NCBI RefSeq assembly: GCF_042646605.1
Contig: NZ_JBHRUG010000027.1
Span: 310,001 to 374,000, forward strand
Direction: 5' to 3'
From: Litchfieldella rifensis
Lineage (GTDB): Bacteria > Pseudomonadota > Gammaproteobacteria > Pseudomonadales > Halomonadaceae
DNA: 64,000 bases
Shown piece by piece: positions 44,131 to 53,696 of the stretch; position 1 is the stretch's first letter, and the number at the start of each line of letters is the position of its first letter. The notes beneath the pieces are model-generated. The model saw nothing but the letters and a program-made list of their open reading frames with translations, was not told the DNA's origin and searched no databases. Both the position numbers and the translations under genes were made by a program.

Positions 44131-44199
44131 ATTTTGGCGCGCAAGTGTGGCATTGTCTGCGCCCTTCTGTCTACTGTCGCTCCCGTAGGGAAGCCGCTC

Positions 44200-45162
44200 A
44201 TGATGCGACCGATGCAAGTTCTCCAGAAGGTCAGTGGGTGCCTGGCTGTGCTGGTACTACTGGCACTGGCAGGCTCGAGTCAGGCCGAAACGGTGCGCAC
44301 GGTCGAGCATGCCTTCGGTGAAACCCGCATCGAAGACAGGCCGCAGCGCCTCGTGACACTCTACCAAGGGGCCACGGATACGGCCGTGGCGCTGGGCCTC
44401 GAGCCGGTGGGCGTCGTCGAGTCCTGGGTGGAAAAGCCCATGTACCGTTACTTGCGTGGCGGCTTGCCGGAAGACGTCCGCTATCTGGGGCTGGAAACCC
44501 AGCCCGATCTCGAGACCGTCGCCTGGCTCGCGCCGGATCTGATCGTCGGCGCCCGTTATCGCCACGACGCGGTCTATCCGCTGCTGTCGCGCATCGCCCC
44601 CACGGTGGTGCCGGACACTGCCTACGATTTCAAGGCCATGCTCAGGCTGATGGGGGAGGCGACCGGCCGTGAGCGGCGAGCCCAGGCATTGCTCGATGAC
44701 TGGGAGGCGAGGGTGGCCGATTTCCGGCGCCGGATCGCGGCGGCGCTCGGCGAGGCCTGGCCACAGGAGGTCGCGGTGGTCAGCTTCCGCAGCGACCACG
44801 CACGTCTCTACTATGACGGGTTCGCACGCAGCATCCTCGACGAGCTGGGCTTCCAAAGCCCCGACGCTCAGCAACAGTCGGGGTGGGGCATCAAGTTGAC
44901 CAGCCGCGAGAGCATTTCGGCCATGGATGCCGATGCCATCTTCGTGTTCATGCGCGACTCGGACCCTGCCGTGGCCGAGACCTATCGCCAGTGGACCCAA
45001 CACCCGTTGTGGCAAAACCTGAAGGCGGCGCGACAGGGGCGGGTCTACCGGGTCGACCCGGTGATCTGGAGCATGGGGGGCGGGATTCTGGCCGCCAATC
45101 GCCTGCTCGACGCACTCTATGCCCACTATGGCCTGGAACCGGGCCGCGAGACGCAGGAGTGA
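44200..45162 (+). CDS. Iron-siderophore ABC transporter, periplasmic substrate-binding protein
   Basis: A 320-aa protein with an N-terminal signal peptide (VSGCLAVLVLLALAGSSQA). FecB/FhuD-type fold with the family start RTVEHAFGETRIEDRPQRLVTLYQG and ETVAWLAPDLIVGARYRHDAVYPLLSRIAPT. The start at 44200 has TAGGGAA upstream; the GTG at 44116 would begin inside the Fur box and is rejected. It delivers ferric siderophore to the two permeases that follow 4 bp downstream and overlap by 4 bp. Confidence 0.9.
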   Translation: MMRPMQVLQKVSGCLAVLVLLALAGSSQAETVRTVEHAFGETRIEDRPQRLVTLYQGATDTAVALGLEPVGVVESWVEKPMYRYLRGGLPEDVRYLGLETQPDLETVAWLAPDLIVGARYRHDAVYPLLSRIAPTVVPDTAYDFKAMLRLMGEATGRERRAQALLDDWEARVADFRRRIAAALGEAWPQEVAVVSFRSDHARLYYDGFARSILDELGFQSPDAQQQSGWGIKLTSRESISAMDADAIFVFMRDSDPAVAETYRQWTQHPLWQNLKAARQGRVYRVDPVIWSMGGGILAANRLLDALYAHYGLEPGRETQE

Positions 45163-45166
45163 CCAG

Positions 45167-46171
45167 GTGCTGAAGACACGCACGGCAAAGGTGCTGGGCC
45201 TGCTGTCGGGTGGAGTGCTGACACTCGGGGCCTGGATCGCCAGCCTGGCGCTGGGGCATACCGATATCGCCCCGACCACCCTGGTGGATGCCTTCTTCGC
45301 CTATGACCCGGGGTCGACGCAGCACCTGATTCTGCGTACCGAGCGTCTTTCCCGTGCGGTGATCGCCGCCCTGGTCGGCGCCAGTCTGGCGGTGGCGGGG
45401 GCACTGATGCAGACGCTGACCCGTAATGCCCTGGCCGCACCGAGCATCCTCGGCATCAATGCCGGTGCCATGTTCTTCGTCGTGGTGGCCAGCACCTGGT
45501 TCGCTCTGCATACGCCGTTGGCTTTCGTCTGGGCGGCCTTTCTCGGCGCCGGCGTCGCCGCGCTGCTGGTCTATTTGCTGGGACGGGAGGGGCAGCAGGG
45601 GGTTTCGCCGGTGCGCGTGGTGCTGGCCGGGGTCGCCATCACCGCACTGTTCGTCTCCTTCGCCCAAGGGCTGCTGATCGTCAACCAGGAGCGCTTCGAG
45701 AGCATTCTATTCTGGCTGGCCGGCTCGGTGTCCGGTCGCGGCCTGGAGATGGTGACGCCATTGCTGCCGCTGTTTTGCGGTGCCGCCATTCTCTGCGCCG
45801 CGCTGACGCGCCAGCTCAACGTCCTGGCCCTCGACGACGAAGTGGTCAAGGGACTGGGGCAGCGTTCCGGCCAGGTCAAGCTGCTGGCGGGGGTGGCGGT
45901 CATCGTGCTGGCCGGCGGGTCGGTGGCGGTGGCCGGCATGATCGGCTTCGTGGGGCTGATCGTACCGCACATGGTGCGCAGCCTGTTCGGTCGCGATCAC
46001 CGCTGGGTGCTGCCTGGTTGTGCCTTGCTGGGCGCCGGGCTGCTACTGGTCGCGGATACCCTGGCTCGCTTCCTGATGCCTCCCGAGGAGGTGCCGGTGG
46101 GGGTGATGACGGCCCTGCTGGGTACGCCGTTCTTCCTCCATCTCGCCCGTCGTAGGAGTCAGGCGCTATGA
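45167..46171 (+). CDS. FecCD-family iron-siderophore permease 1
   Basis: A 334-aa inner-membrane protein with about ten helices. FecCD signature segments are GASLAVAGALMQTLTRNALAAPSILGI and VAGMIGFVGLIVPHMVRSLFG. The start is a GTG at 45167 with CAGGAGTG just ahead, only 4 bp after the SBP stop. The stop overlaps the next permease start (ATGA). It forms the transmembrane heterodimer with permease 2. Confidence 0.9.
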   Translation: MLKTRTAKVLGLLSGGVLTLGAWIASLALGHTDIAPTTLVDAFFAYDPGSTQHLILRTERLSRAVIAALVGASLAVAGALMQTLTRNALAAPSILGINAGAMFFVVVASTWFALHTPLAFVWAAFLGAGVAALLVYLLGREGQQGVSPVRVVLAGVAITALFVSFAQGLLIVNQERFESILFWLAGSVSGRGLEMVTPLLPLFCGAAILCAALTRQLNVLALDDEVVKGLGQRSGQVKLLAGVAVIVLAGGSVAVAGMIGFVGLIVPHMVRSLFGRDHRWVLPGCALLGAGLLLVADTLARFLMPPEEVPVGVMTALLGTPFFLHLARRRSQAL

Positions 46172-47205
46172 GTCGACCGATCGTGTGGCGTAGCGCCAAG
46201 GGGTACCTGGCATTGCGGCTCGATCGTCGCACCCTGGCGGTGACGGCCGTGTTGGGGCTGGGACTTGTCGCCAGCGCCTTCCTGTCGCTGTGTCTGGGCA
46301 GTCATCCCACTTCACCGACGGCGGTACTGGAGGCGTTGCTGTTTCCTGCGCATAGCGACATTGCGCTGATCGTCCATGAGATCCGCCTGCCGCGGGTACT
46401 GCTGGCGGTGATGGTCGGGGCATCCCTGGCGGTGGCCGGTCTGATCCTGCAGGGCCTGGTACGCAATCCGCTGGCGTCACCGGATGTCATCGGCATTACC
46501 GGCGGCGCCTCGGTGGCTGCCGTGCTGTTCCTGACGCTGGGAGGGGCGGCGCTGGGCGAGTCGTGGTTGCCGGTGGTGGCGATGGGAGGGGCATTCCTGG
46601 TTGCCCTGGGAATCATCGCCCTGGCCTGGCAGCGTGGCGTGACCCCGGCGCGCCTGGTGCTGATCGGTATCGGTATCGCCGCGGCGCTGGGCGCCATCAC
46701 CACCCTGACGATCGTGCTGAGCCCGGACACGACGGCGATGCGCGCCTATGTATGGCTGACCGGGAGTCTCTATGCGGCGCAATGGCGCGAGGTGGTGGGG
46801 ATGCTGCCCTGGATGGCGGTCTGCCTGCCTCTGGCACTCAGCCAAGCCCGGCAGTTGGATGTGCTCGCCTTGGGCGACGACCTGGCCACCGGCCTAGGGA
46901 GTGCCGTGCAGGGCAGTCGCCTGGTGCTGCTGCTGCTCAGTGTGGCACTGGCCGGCTCGGCGGTGGCCTTCGCCGGTGGCCTGAGCTTTATCGGGCTGAT
47001 CGCTCCACATATCGCCCGTCGCCTGGTGGCGCGCGGCTTTACCGGGCTGGTATCGGTGACGGCGCTGATCGGCGCCCTGATCCTGCTCTACGCCGACTTG
47101 TTAGGGCGGATCGCCTTTACGCCCCGCGATTTGCCGGCGGGGATCTTCGTCGCCGGCATCGGGGCGCCGCTTTTTGTTTATCTGCTGTATCGCTGGCGCC
47201 ACTGA
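46168..47205 (+). CDS. FecCD-family iron-siderophore permease 2
   Basis: A 345-aa inner-membrane protein, paralogous to permease 1. Signature segments are GASLAVAGLILQGLVRNPLASPDVIGI and VAFAGGLSFIGLIAPHIARRLV. The operon SBP-permease-permease on the plus strand, with the ATPase divergent, is an inverted FecBCDE-like set. A bidirectional terminator 70 bp downstream separates it from the TonB receptor on the other strand. Confidence 0.9.
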   Translation: MSRPIVWRSAKGYLALRLDRRTLAVTAVLGLGLVASAFLSLCLGSHPTSPTAVLEALLFPAHSDIALIVHEIRLPRVLLAVMVGASLAVAGLILQGLVRNPLASPDVIGITGGASVAAVLFLTLGGAALGESWLPVVAMGGAFLVALGIIALAWQRGVTPARLVLIGIGIAAALGAITTLTIVLSPDTTAMRAYVWLTGSLYAAQWREVVGMLPWMAVCLPLALSQARQLDVLALGDDLATGLGSAVQGSRLVLLLLSVALAGSAVAFAGGLSFIGLIAPHIARRLVARGFTGLVSVTALIGALILLYADLLGRIAFTPRDLPAGIFVAGIGAPLFVYLLYRWRH

Positions 47206-47273
47206 GAAAACAAGTCCAGTTCGATATTCGGCCCCAGGTGGTGGGCGCCTTCGCTATCCAGCCATCACCATGA

Positions 47274-47305
47274 AAAAGGCGATGACCGCCTGGTCACCGC
47301 CTTTT
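47274..47305. terminator. Bidirectional terminator between permease and receptor genes
   Basis: Inverted repeat AAAAGGCG-A-TGACC / GGTCA-C-CGCCTTTT with a 4-base loop. A-runs lie on one side and T-runs on the other, so it can stop both convergent transcripts. Confidence 0.85.
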
Positions 47306-47330
47306 GATCCTCCTTCTGGGCGAATGCCGA

Positions 47331-49469
47331 TCAGAAGTCGAGCTGGTAGCCCACCGTGAAGGTCCGGCCGCGTCCCTTGAAAAAGTATTCGTCGCTGATG
47401 CGGGCGGCTTGAGAGTAGTAGGTGAAGTAGTCCTTATCCGTCAGGTTCTCGATCCCGACGCTCATGCGGCCGAGCGGCAGTTGATAGGCCAGAGAGGCGT
47501 CGACCAGGCCGTAACCGTCGAACTCCAGCTCTGGGTCGTCGACGCTGCGGTCGAAGTAGTAACTGGTCTGCAGGTGGGTCGAGAGGACATCGTTCCAAGC
47601 GGCGCTCCAGGCCAGACGCAGGGTGTCGGGCGCGATATTGATGCCGGTCAGCTCGGTATCGACCTTGCCATCGCCATCGGTGTCCGACTCGCCCTCGGCA
47701 TGGGCGTAGGAGAGGCGCAGGCCGTGGGCGTCGCTAAGCTGGATTTCACCGCTGAGTTCGACTCCCTGGATCTCGGTCTTCTCGCGATTGCCGACGAAGA
47801 CGCCATTTTCCTCGCTCAGACGCTCGCCCAAATCGGAGTTGGACTCGTAATAGCTTAGTTCGAAACGATAACGGTCCCAGTCGAAACGAGCGCCAATCTC
47901 GCGATTGTCAGTGACGATGGGCTGCAATTGCAGCAGGGTGTCGACGTCCTGGCCCGGCGCTGAGATGCCGCGTAACGCCCGGCCCACATCCGGCATGCCG
48001 AAGCCTTCCGAATAATTGGCATACAGCTGTGCCCAGGATGTCACCTGATAGACGAGGCCGGCGTTGAACAGGGTTTCGTCGAAGTCCGGCTTGCCGCCGT
48101 CGACGGTGACGTTGTCCTGGGTGACGTTGCTGCGGTCGATGGTCGAGAAGGTGTCGACGTCGAGTTCGGCGTATTCGTGGCGCACCCCGGAGTGCACCGT
48201 CAAGTTGTCCAGGAGTGCGTAATCCCCCTGCAGGAAGACGGCATAGTTGCGAAACTGCGTCTCGGGGACATAGATGCGATCCGTATGCACCAGCATTTGC
48301 CGGGTCTCGTCCTGCAGTACATCGAGACCGGTGGTCAGGGTCAGGCGGTCGTTCAGCAGACCATCCCGGCTCAACGTGAATTTGCCGCCCAGCTTGTCGG
48401 ACTCGTTGCGGGTCTGGTCAAAGAGGGTATTGCCCGCCTCATCGACATAAGGGAAGAAGGGGGTCGTCGCGAACTGGGCGCGAAAGCGCTGACTGTAAAG
48501 CTTGGCATCCAGGTCATTGCCGAACCAATCGGCGTGGGAATAGTCCAGGCTAAGCGTCGTCACGTCATTGTAGCCCGGGTCCCCATCGGGATTTCCCTTG
48601 CGGGCCGAGGTCGGGATGCCGGCATCCCGATCGCCGATGACCGGTACGTAGTCGTGATTGCCTTCCAGTTCGAAGTGATTGGCGGAAACGTTGATGTTCT
48701 GGTTGTCGTCGATCCAATAACCGAGCTTGGCCAGCAGGTCGTAGCTGGAAGAGTTCTGGATTTCCCCCGGATAGGCGATCCCGACGAGCTCATCGTTGCC
48801 GTCGAAGAAGACCCCTCGCTCCTGCTGGGTCGCGGCGGCGAGATAGTCCCAGTTACCGCTTTGGCCGCTGACCTGGTAATCCAGCTTGTGACCGAAGCCT
48901 TCCGACTCGAGATCGTCGTCGCTGGTGAGGCTGACCCCGGCATGCTGGTTGACTCGTCCACTGTCGGCACGCTTGGTGACATAGTTGATGATCCCGCCGG
49001 TCGCCCCCAGGCCATGCTCGGCGCTGGCACCGTGAATGACCTCGATACGTTCGACCATGCTCAGGTCGATGGTGTAGCTGTCGCGAGCACTGTCACGCAG
49101 AGGGTTGGTTTGGGGAACGCCATCGACCAGGAACAGCGGCGAACGCCCGCGGAAGGTTTCGCCAGCATTGGAGAGTTTCTGCCGGCTCGGGGAATAGGAG
49201 GGAATCAGATTGCTGAGCACCTGGCCGGGATCATTGGTAATGGCCAACTGCTGCTCGATCTGCTCGTGAGTGATGATGGTGATCTTCTGCGGCGTTTCGC
49301 CGGCGACGCTCTTGTTGCGTGTTGCGGTCACCACCACTGGCGATAGTTCGCTGGTGGCCGCGGTGTCGGCAGTCCGTTCCGTGGCGGACTGCGCGAGTGC
49401 CATGGAGGGCAGGGCGGAAAGAACGGCGGGTATCAGCCAAGTAACGCGGGGCTGCCTAGGAGATGACAT
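47331..49469 (-). CDS. TonB-dependent siderophore receptor
   Basis: A 712-aa outer-membrane receptor with signal peptide (LIPAVLSALPSMALA). A TonB box-like SPVVVTATRNKS (about residue 40) is followed by a plug domain (VLSNLIPSYSPSRQKLSNAGETFRGRSPLFLVDGVPQTN, GGIINYVTKR), then a 22-strand barrel ending in GRGRTFTVGYQLDF. It shares the end motif style of IutA. It imports a ferric siderophore for one of the flanking ABC systems; the ligand is unknown. The start at 49469 has AAGGGA close upstream. It is preceded by one of the best Fur-like sites in the window. Confidence 0.9.
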   Translation of the reverse strand: MSSPRQPRVTWLIPAVLSALPSMALAQSATERTADTAATSELSPVVVTATRNKSVAGETPQKITIITHEQIEQQLAITNDPGQVLSNLIPSYSPSRQKLSNAGETFRGRSPLFLVDGVPQTNPLRDSARDSYTIDLSMVERIEVIHGASAEHGLGATGGIINYVTKRADSGRVNQHAGVSLTSDDDLESEGFGHKLDYQVSGQSGNWDYLAAATQQERGVFFDGNDELVGIAYPGEIQNSSSYDLLAKLGYWIDDNQNINVSANHFELEGNHDYVPVIGDRDAGIPTSARKGNPDGDPGYNDVTTLSLDYSHADWFGNDLDAKLYSQRFRAQFATTPFFPYVDEAGNTLFDQTRNESDKLGGKFTLSRDGLLNDRLTLTTGLDVLQDETRQMLVHTDRIYVPETQFRNYAVFLQGDYALLDNLTVHSGVRHEYAELDVDTFSTIDRSNVTQDNVTVDGGKPDFDETLFNAGLVYQVTSWAQLYANYSEGFGMPDVGRALRGISAPGQDVDTLLQLQPIVTDNREIGARFDWDRYRFELSYYESNSDLGERLSEENGVFVGNREKTEIQGVELSGEIQLSDAHGLRLSYAHAEGESDTDGDGKVDTELTGINIAPDTLRLAWSAAWNDVLSTHLQTSYYFDRSVDDPELEFDGYGLVDASLAYQLPLGRMSVGIENLTDKDYFTYYSQAARISDEYFFKGRGRTFTVGYQLDF

Positions 49470-49550
49470 GGGTGTCCCTTGCATGATCCGTGGTGTAACG
49501 GTTGTCTCTATTTTTCTATGAGCCGGTGATGTCACCGTCATAACAGCGCC

Positions 49551-49569
49551 GGTAATGATAATGCTTCTC
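49551..49569 (-). promoter_or_regulatory. Fur box upstream of the TonB receptor
   Basis: GGTAATGATAATGCTTCTC matches the Fur consensus at 15 of 19 positions. It is 82 bp before the receptor start and within AT-rich DNA, so iron repression is likely. Confidence 0.7.
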
Positions 49570-49671
49570 GTTTTTATATGCAAATTCAAACAATAGTGTT
49601 TTGTATTGGGTGTGGGCCGGCGGTTGCAGCATAACGGCAACAACGTGACGAAGAAGGCGTCTTGAAACGAC

Positions 49672-49700
49672 GACGCCCGGTCAGTTCATCGTGGCCGGGC
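49672..49700 (-). terminator. Terminator after the fhuB-like gene
   Basis: GACGCCCGG followed by an inverted CCGGGC, giving a stem of at least 6 bp (GCCCGG/CCGGGC) around a 14-base loop, 27 bp past the stop on the minus strand. Moderate strength; no T-run seen. Confidence 0.45.
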
Positions 49701-49726
49701 GACGTCGTCCATGAGGCAGAGAGGGG

Positions 49727-51712
49727 CTACAGCCGCCTCAGCCCCCACATGAAGTAGGCGCCACCCAGCAGCGCGGCGACCAGGCCGGCGGGAATCTCCT
49801 GCGGGAACAGCAACTGGCGGCCCAGCCAGTCGGCGAGCACCATCAACAATGCCCCGACCAGGGCCGCACCGAGCAGGTGGGCCCGAGCGCGGGAGAAGCC
49901 CAGCAGCCGTGCCATATGCGGTGCCAGCAGGCCGACGAAGGAGAGTGGGCCCACCACCAGGGTGGCGCAGGCGGTCAGCAAGGCCACCAGCAGCAGCAGG
50001 GCCAGGCGCGCGCGGTTGAGCCGCATGCCCAGGGCGCGGGCGGTGGCGGCGCCCAGCGGCAGGATATCCAGCCAGCGGGCGAAGGGGCGTGCGGCCAGGG
50101 CCAGTACCACGGCCAGGGCGGCGACGATCAGGGCACTGCTCAGGTCGACGTAGTAGGTGGAGCCAGACAGCCAGGCGATGACCTGCTGGCCGCGCGGGTC
50201 GCCGCCGCTGAGCACGATGCTGCGTACGGCATCGAACAAGGCGGTGATCGCCACCCCGGTCAGCAACAGGCGCTCGGGGAGAAAGCCACTGCGCTGGTTC
50301 AAGGTCACCAGCAGCGCCAGGGTCGCCAGGGCTCCCAGGGTGCCGGTGGCGACCAGCGTCAGGTTGCTGGGTGAGGGCAGCAGGAAGATGGCCCCGATCA
50401 GGGCGATGGCGCTGCCGCCGCTGATGCCCAGGATCTCGGGGCTGGCCATGGGGTTGGCGGTGAGGCGCTGAACCACGGTGCCGGCGATGGCCAGCATCAG
50501 GCCGCTGCCGGCGGCGGCCAGCAAGCGCGGCACACGCCACTCGAGTACGTGCCACTGGGCGGGTGACAGCCACTGCCAGCCCTCGCTACCCTGGCCGGCG
50601 AGCAGGGCGACTGCCGCCGTCAGCGACAATGCCAGGGCGAGCCATGTCGCCAGGCGCCCGGGAGCCGGGTGACGGTGGCCGATGGCATGGGCCATGCCGG
50701 GAGGCTGGTCGCCGGTAAGCTTGAGTCGTGGGATCAGCCACAGCAGTAGCGGTGCCCCCAGCGCGGCGGTCGTCGCCCCGGTGGGAATCAGCGTCGGCAA
50801 CGCACCGGAATAGCGCTGCAAGAGCAGGTCGGTGGTGGCCAGCAACAGGGCTCCGAGCACGGTCGACCATAGCAGACGCGGGCCCAGGCGCCGGGCGCCC
50901 GCCAGGCGCACGATATTGGGTGCGGCCAGCCCGATGAAGCCGATCACCCCAACCACGCTGACCACGCAGCCGGTGACGAATACCGCGAGCCCCAGCCCGA
51001 CCAGGCGCAGGTGCTTGAGCGACACGCCCAGGCTGCGGGCGCTGGCGTCGTCGAGCTCGAGCACCGCCAGTGGGCGCAGCAGCAGCCAGGCCAGCGCGGC
51101 ACCGATCGCGAGCCGCGGCCACAGGAAGGCAACGCCATCCCAGCCGTTCTGCGACAGCGACCCGGCACCCCAGATCAGCAGCCCCTTGAGCGCTTCCTGA
51201 TGGAAGAGCAGCAGTGCCATGCCCAGCGCGCCGAAATACAGGTTGACCACCAGCCCGGCCAGCACCACCACCATGGGGGCCAGGCCACGACGCCAGGCGA
51301 GGGTGAATACCAGGCCCATGGCCAGGCCGCCACCAAGTAGCGCCACCCACTCGCGGCCGAAAACCAGCAGCCCGGGCGCCATCAGGGTGGCGACCATCAA
51401 TGCCAGATTGGCGCCGCTGGCCACGCCCAGCGTGGTGGGAGCGGCCAGCGGATTGCGCAGCACCTGTTGCATCAGCACGCCGGCCAGCGCCAAGCCACCA
51501 CCGGCGAGTAAAGCGATGGCCAGGCGTGGCCACCAGCTGTAATGCAACAACAACCAATCGCTATCCCGGTCAGGCGAGACGAACAGGGCCTGAAGACCCT
51601 CGATCAGACCGTCGTGTGCCTGCAGGGTGGCCAGTGCCAATCCCAGCAGAGGCAGTGTCAGTAGCAGGCAGGTGCGTCCCGGGGTCAGCAAGGGGAAGGG
51701 CTTAGGCGTCAT
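49727..51712 (-). CDS. fhuB: Fused FhuB-like iron-hydroxamate permease
   Basis: A 661-aa inner-membrane protein, a tandem fusion of two FecCD halves. The first half has GGGLALAGVLMQQVLRNPLAAPTTLGV and VVGVIGFIGLAAPNIVRL. The second has SGLMLAIAGTVVQRLTANPMASPEILGI and VGPLSFVGLLAPHMARLLG. Fusion of the permease pair is the E. coli FhuB arrangement. The ATG at 51712 has GGAGGG upstream; the longer frame into fhuD is rejected. It overlaps the fhuD-like gene by 11 bp. Order fhuC-fhuD-fhuB on the minus strand matches E. coli. Hydroxamate specificity is an inference and would fit aerobactin. Confidence 0.9.
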   Translation of the reverse strand: MTPKPFPLLTPGRTCLLLTLPLLGLALATLQAHDGLIEGLQALFVSPDRDSDWLLLHYSWWPRLAIALLAGGGLALAGVLMQQVLRNPLAAPTTLGVASGANLALMVATLMAPGLLVFGREWVALLGGGLAMGLVFTLAWRRGLAPMVVVLAGLVVNLYFGALGMALLLFHQEALKGLLIWGAGSLSQNGWDGVAFLWPRLAIGAALAWLLLRPLAVLELDDASARSLGVSLKHLRLVGLGLAVFVTGCVVSVVGVIGFIGLAAPNIVRLAGARRLGPRLLWSTVLGALLLATTDLLLQRYSGALPTLIPTGATTAALGAPLLLWLIPRLKLTGDQPPGMAHAIGHRHPAPGRLATWLALALSLTAAVALLAGQGSEGWQWLSPAQWHVLEWRVPRLLAAAGSGLMLAIAGTVVQRLTANPMASPEILGISGGSAIALIGAIFLLPSPSNLTLVATGTLGALATLALLVTLNQRSGFLPERLLLTGVAITALFDAVRSIVLSGGDPRGQQVIAWLSGSTYYVDLSSALIVAALAVVLALAARPFARWLDILPLGAATARALGMRLNRARLALLLLVALLTACATLVVGPLSFVGLLAPHMARLLGFSRARAHLLGAALVGALLMVLADWLGRQLLFPQEIPAGLVAALLGGAYFMWGLRRL

Positions 51713-52658
51713 CGCTGCCCTCCAGGGCCGTGACCAACTGTTCGGCGAAGCGCCGCGCCGAGGGCAGGGCACCGAAGCTCCAGACCGGCGGCAGGGTGAT
51801 CCGGGTGCCGTCGCGCACGCTAGGCAGGTGTTGCCACAGGCCACTGCTGGCGAGCTGCTCCTCAACGCCCACCGGCAGCGGCTCCACCACCACCAGGCGT
51901 GCGTCGATGTCGAGCAGCGCCTCGATGCCCACCAGCGCAAAGCCCCAGTAGTTGGTGGGGCGCTGCCAGGCGTTGTCGAGTCCCAGGCGGTCGAGAACCG
52001 CCTCGTAGAGTCCGTTGTTGCCGAATACCCGCACATGGCGCGAATCCATGAATTGCACCAGCAGCAGCGGAGCCTGGTCGTCGTCGAGTCGCTCGCGCAG
52101 CGAGGCGAGACGGGCCTCGGTATCGTCGACCAGGCGCTCGCCGGCGGCCGGGCGTCCGACCAGGCGCGCGATTTGGCGTGTGAGTCTGCACATCTGCTGC
52201 CAGGTATCGCCCTCCGGCGTATAGAGAGCCAGATTCTCTACCGGCGCGATCCGTGACAGACGAGGTGTCAGGTTGGCGAACATCGGCGAGATCAGGATAC
52301 GGTCGGGCGCGAGGGTGGCCAGCAATTCGAGATTGGGCTGCGTTCGCAGGCCGAGATCGGTGACGCTCGACGGTAATGCCGGTTCGCCGACCCAGTCACG
52401 GTAGGCCTCGGTCTGGGCCACGGCCTGAGGCGCGACTCCCAGGGCCACGAGAGTCTCGGCAATGGTCCAGTCCAGCGTGGCGATGGCCGGGGAGTCGGCG
52501 CGAGAGGCGTGCGCGGGGATCAGCAGTAGCAGCAGGACCAGGCCGGACAACCAGGCCGGGACGGTGTTGCGGGGCACGGGAACAGGGGTGGGCAAGACAG
52601 GCTCCGCCGGTGATTCAAGGGGCTGACAGGAAGCAGGCACGGCACGCGATCCAGGCAC
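51702..52658 (-). CDS. fhuD: FhuD-like iron-siderophore periplasmic binding protein
   Basis: A 318-aa frame with a signal-like segment (WLSGLVLLLLLIPAHASRA). The FhuD-type periplasmic fold follows (ATLDWTIAETLVALGVAPQAVAQTEAYRDWV, GLRTQPNLELLATLAPDRILISPMF). The start is uncertain: GTG 52658 has no ribosome site, while TTG 52595 has GGAG 7 bases upstream and would give a shorter, more normal n-region. It lies 8 bp after fhuC and overlaps fhuB. It shuttles ferric hydroxamate to FhuB. Confidence 0.85.
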   Translation of the reverse strand: MPGSRAVPASCQPLESPAEPVLPTPVPVPRNTVPAWLSGLVLLLLLIPAHASRADSPAIATLDWTIAETLVALGVAPQAVAQTEAYRDWVGEPALPSSVTDLGLRTQPNLELLATLAPDRILISPMFANLTPRLSRIAPVENLALYTPEGDTWQQMCRLTRQIARLVGRPAAGERLVDDTEARLASLRERLDDDQAPLLLVQFMDSRHVRVFGNNGLYEAVLDRLGLDNAWQRPTNYWGFALVGIEALLDIDARLVVVEPLPVGVEEQLASSGLWQHLPSVRDGTRITLPPVWSFGALPSARRFAEQLVTALEGSDDA

Positions 52659-52665
52659 GATGGGA

Positions 52666-53433
52666 TCAATGCACGACGGCGATGGGATGTTCTCCGCCGG
52701 GATGGGGCATGACCCGCATGGGGATCCCGTAGATGGCCTCCAGGGTGTCGTTGTCCATCATTTCTGCGGGCGAGCCTTGGGCCAGCAGGCGGCCGCTGTG
52801 CAATGCCACCAGGTGATCGCAGTAGCGCGCCGCCATATTGACGTCGTGCAGTACGATGATCACGCCCAGGCCCAGCTCGCGGCATAGCTGGCGCACCAGC
52901 GCCAGGACTTCCACTTGGTGGGCGATGTCCAGCGCCGCCAGCGGCTCGTCGAGCAGCAGGAAACGGCTGCCCTGGGCCAGCAGCATGGCCAACCAGACGC
53001 GCTGACGCTCGCCACCGGAAAGGGTGTCGACCAGGCGCTCGGCGAAGTCCTGAGTGTGGGTCAATTCGATGGCGCGTTCGATCTGGGCCCGGTCCTTGGA
53101 CGTGAGCCGGCCCAGCAGGCCATGCCAGGGGTAACGGCCGAAGCCCACCAACTCGTGCCCGGTCAGGTTCTCGGCACTGGGCAGGTGCTGGGGCAGGTAG
53201 GCTACCTGGCGGGCAAACTCGCGGCTGCCCCAGGCGGATAGCGGTCGATCGTCGAAGTGGATTTCGCCGCGACTGGGACGCTGTTGCTGGGCCAGCAGCT
53301 TGAGCAGGGTCGACTTGCCGGAGCCGTTGTGACCGATCAGGCCATAGACCCGTCCTTCCACGAAGGTCAGGTCGGTGGGATGCAACAGGCATTTGCCGTT
53401 GACCTCGAAGGTCGCGGCATTGACGTCGAACAT
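52666..53433 (-). CDS. fhuC: FhuC-like iron-hydroxamate ABC ATPase
   Basis: A 255-aa ATPase: Walker A LIGHNGSGKSTLLKLLAQQQ, ABC signature LSGGERQRVWLAMLLAQGS, Walker B FLLLDEPLAALDI, switch VIIVLHDVNMAARYC. The start at 53433 has GGAG 7 bases upstream; the frame opens further into the Fur-box region and is rejected. First gene of fhuCDB, with a good Fur box about 100 bp ahead. Divergent from sodA across that box. Confidence 0.9.
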   Translation of the reverse strand: MFDVNAATFEVNGKCLLHPTDLTFVEGRVYGLIGHNGSGKSTLLKLLAQQQRPSRGEIHFDDRPLSAWGSREFARQVAYLPQHLPSAENLTGHELVGFGRYPWHGLLGRLTSKDRAQIERAIELTHTQDFAERLVDTLSGGERQRVWLAMLLAQGSRFLLLDEPLAALDIAHQVEVLALVRQLCRELGLGVIIVLHDVNMAARYCDHLVALHSGRLLAQGSPAEMMDNDTLEAIYGIPMRVMPHPGGEHPIAVVH

Positions 53434-53526
53434 GATGGGCTCCGCATCGCCGTGAGGGTGGCGATCCCGCTGGTTCCTGGACGTATCACCGGCGGTAGCC
53501 GGTGACAGTACCCGAAGGAGAATAAG

Positions 53527-53545
53527 GCAAATAATAATGCTTATC
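53527..53545. promoter_or_regulatory. Fur box between fhuCDB and sodA
   Basis: GCAAATAATAATGCTTATC matches the consensus at 14 of 19 positions. It lies in the divergent region of fhuC (minus) and sodA (plus), so both may be iron-repressed. Confidence 0.65.
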
Positions 53546-53696
53546 AATAGTGTTGTTGCTGGCGTATCGATGCAGTGACGCTATATAAGATGATAACGGT
53601 TTCTATTAGCGTTAGTCGCGATGCTCTGCCATCCTTTCAGATGAGGCAACGGTGGTTGCAATCCCTTTTGGTTCTGTTCACGGAGGAGTCATCATT

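Noticed and set aside
44116..44199. GTG 44116 as start of the substrate-binding protein
   Set aside because: It would begin inside a Fur-like site and add an atypical n-region; ATG 44200 has a ribosome site and a normal signal peptide.
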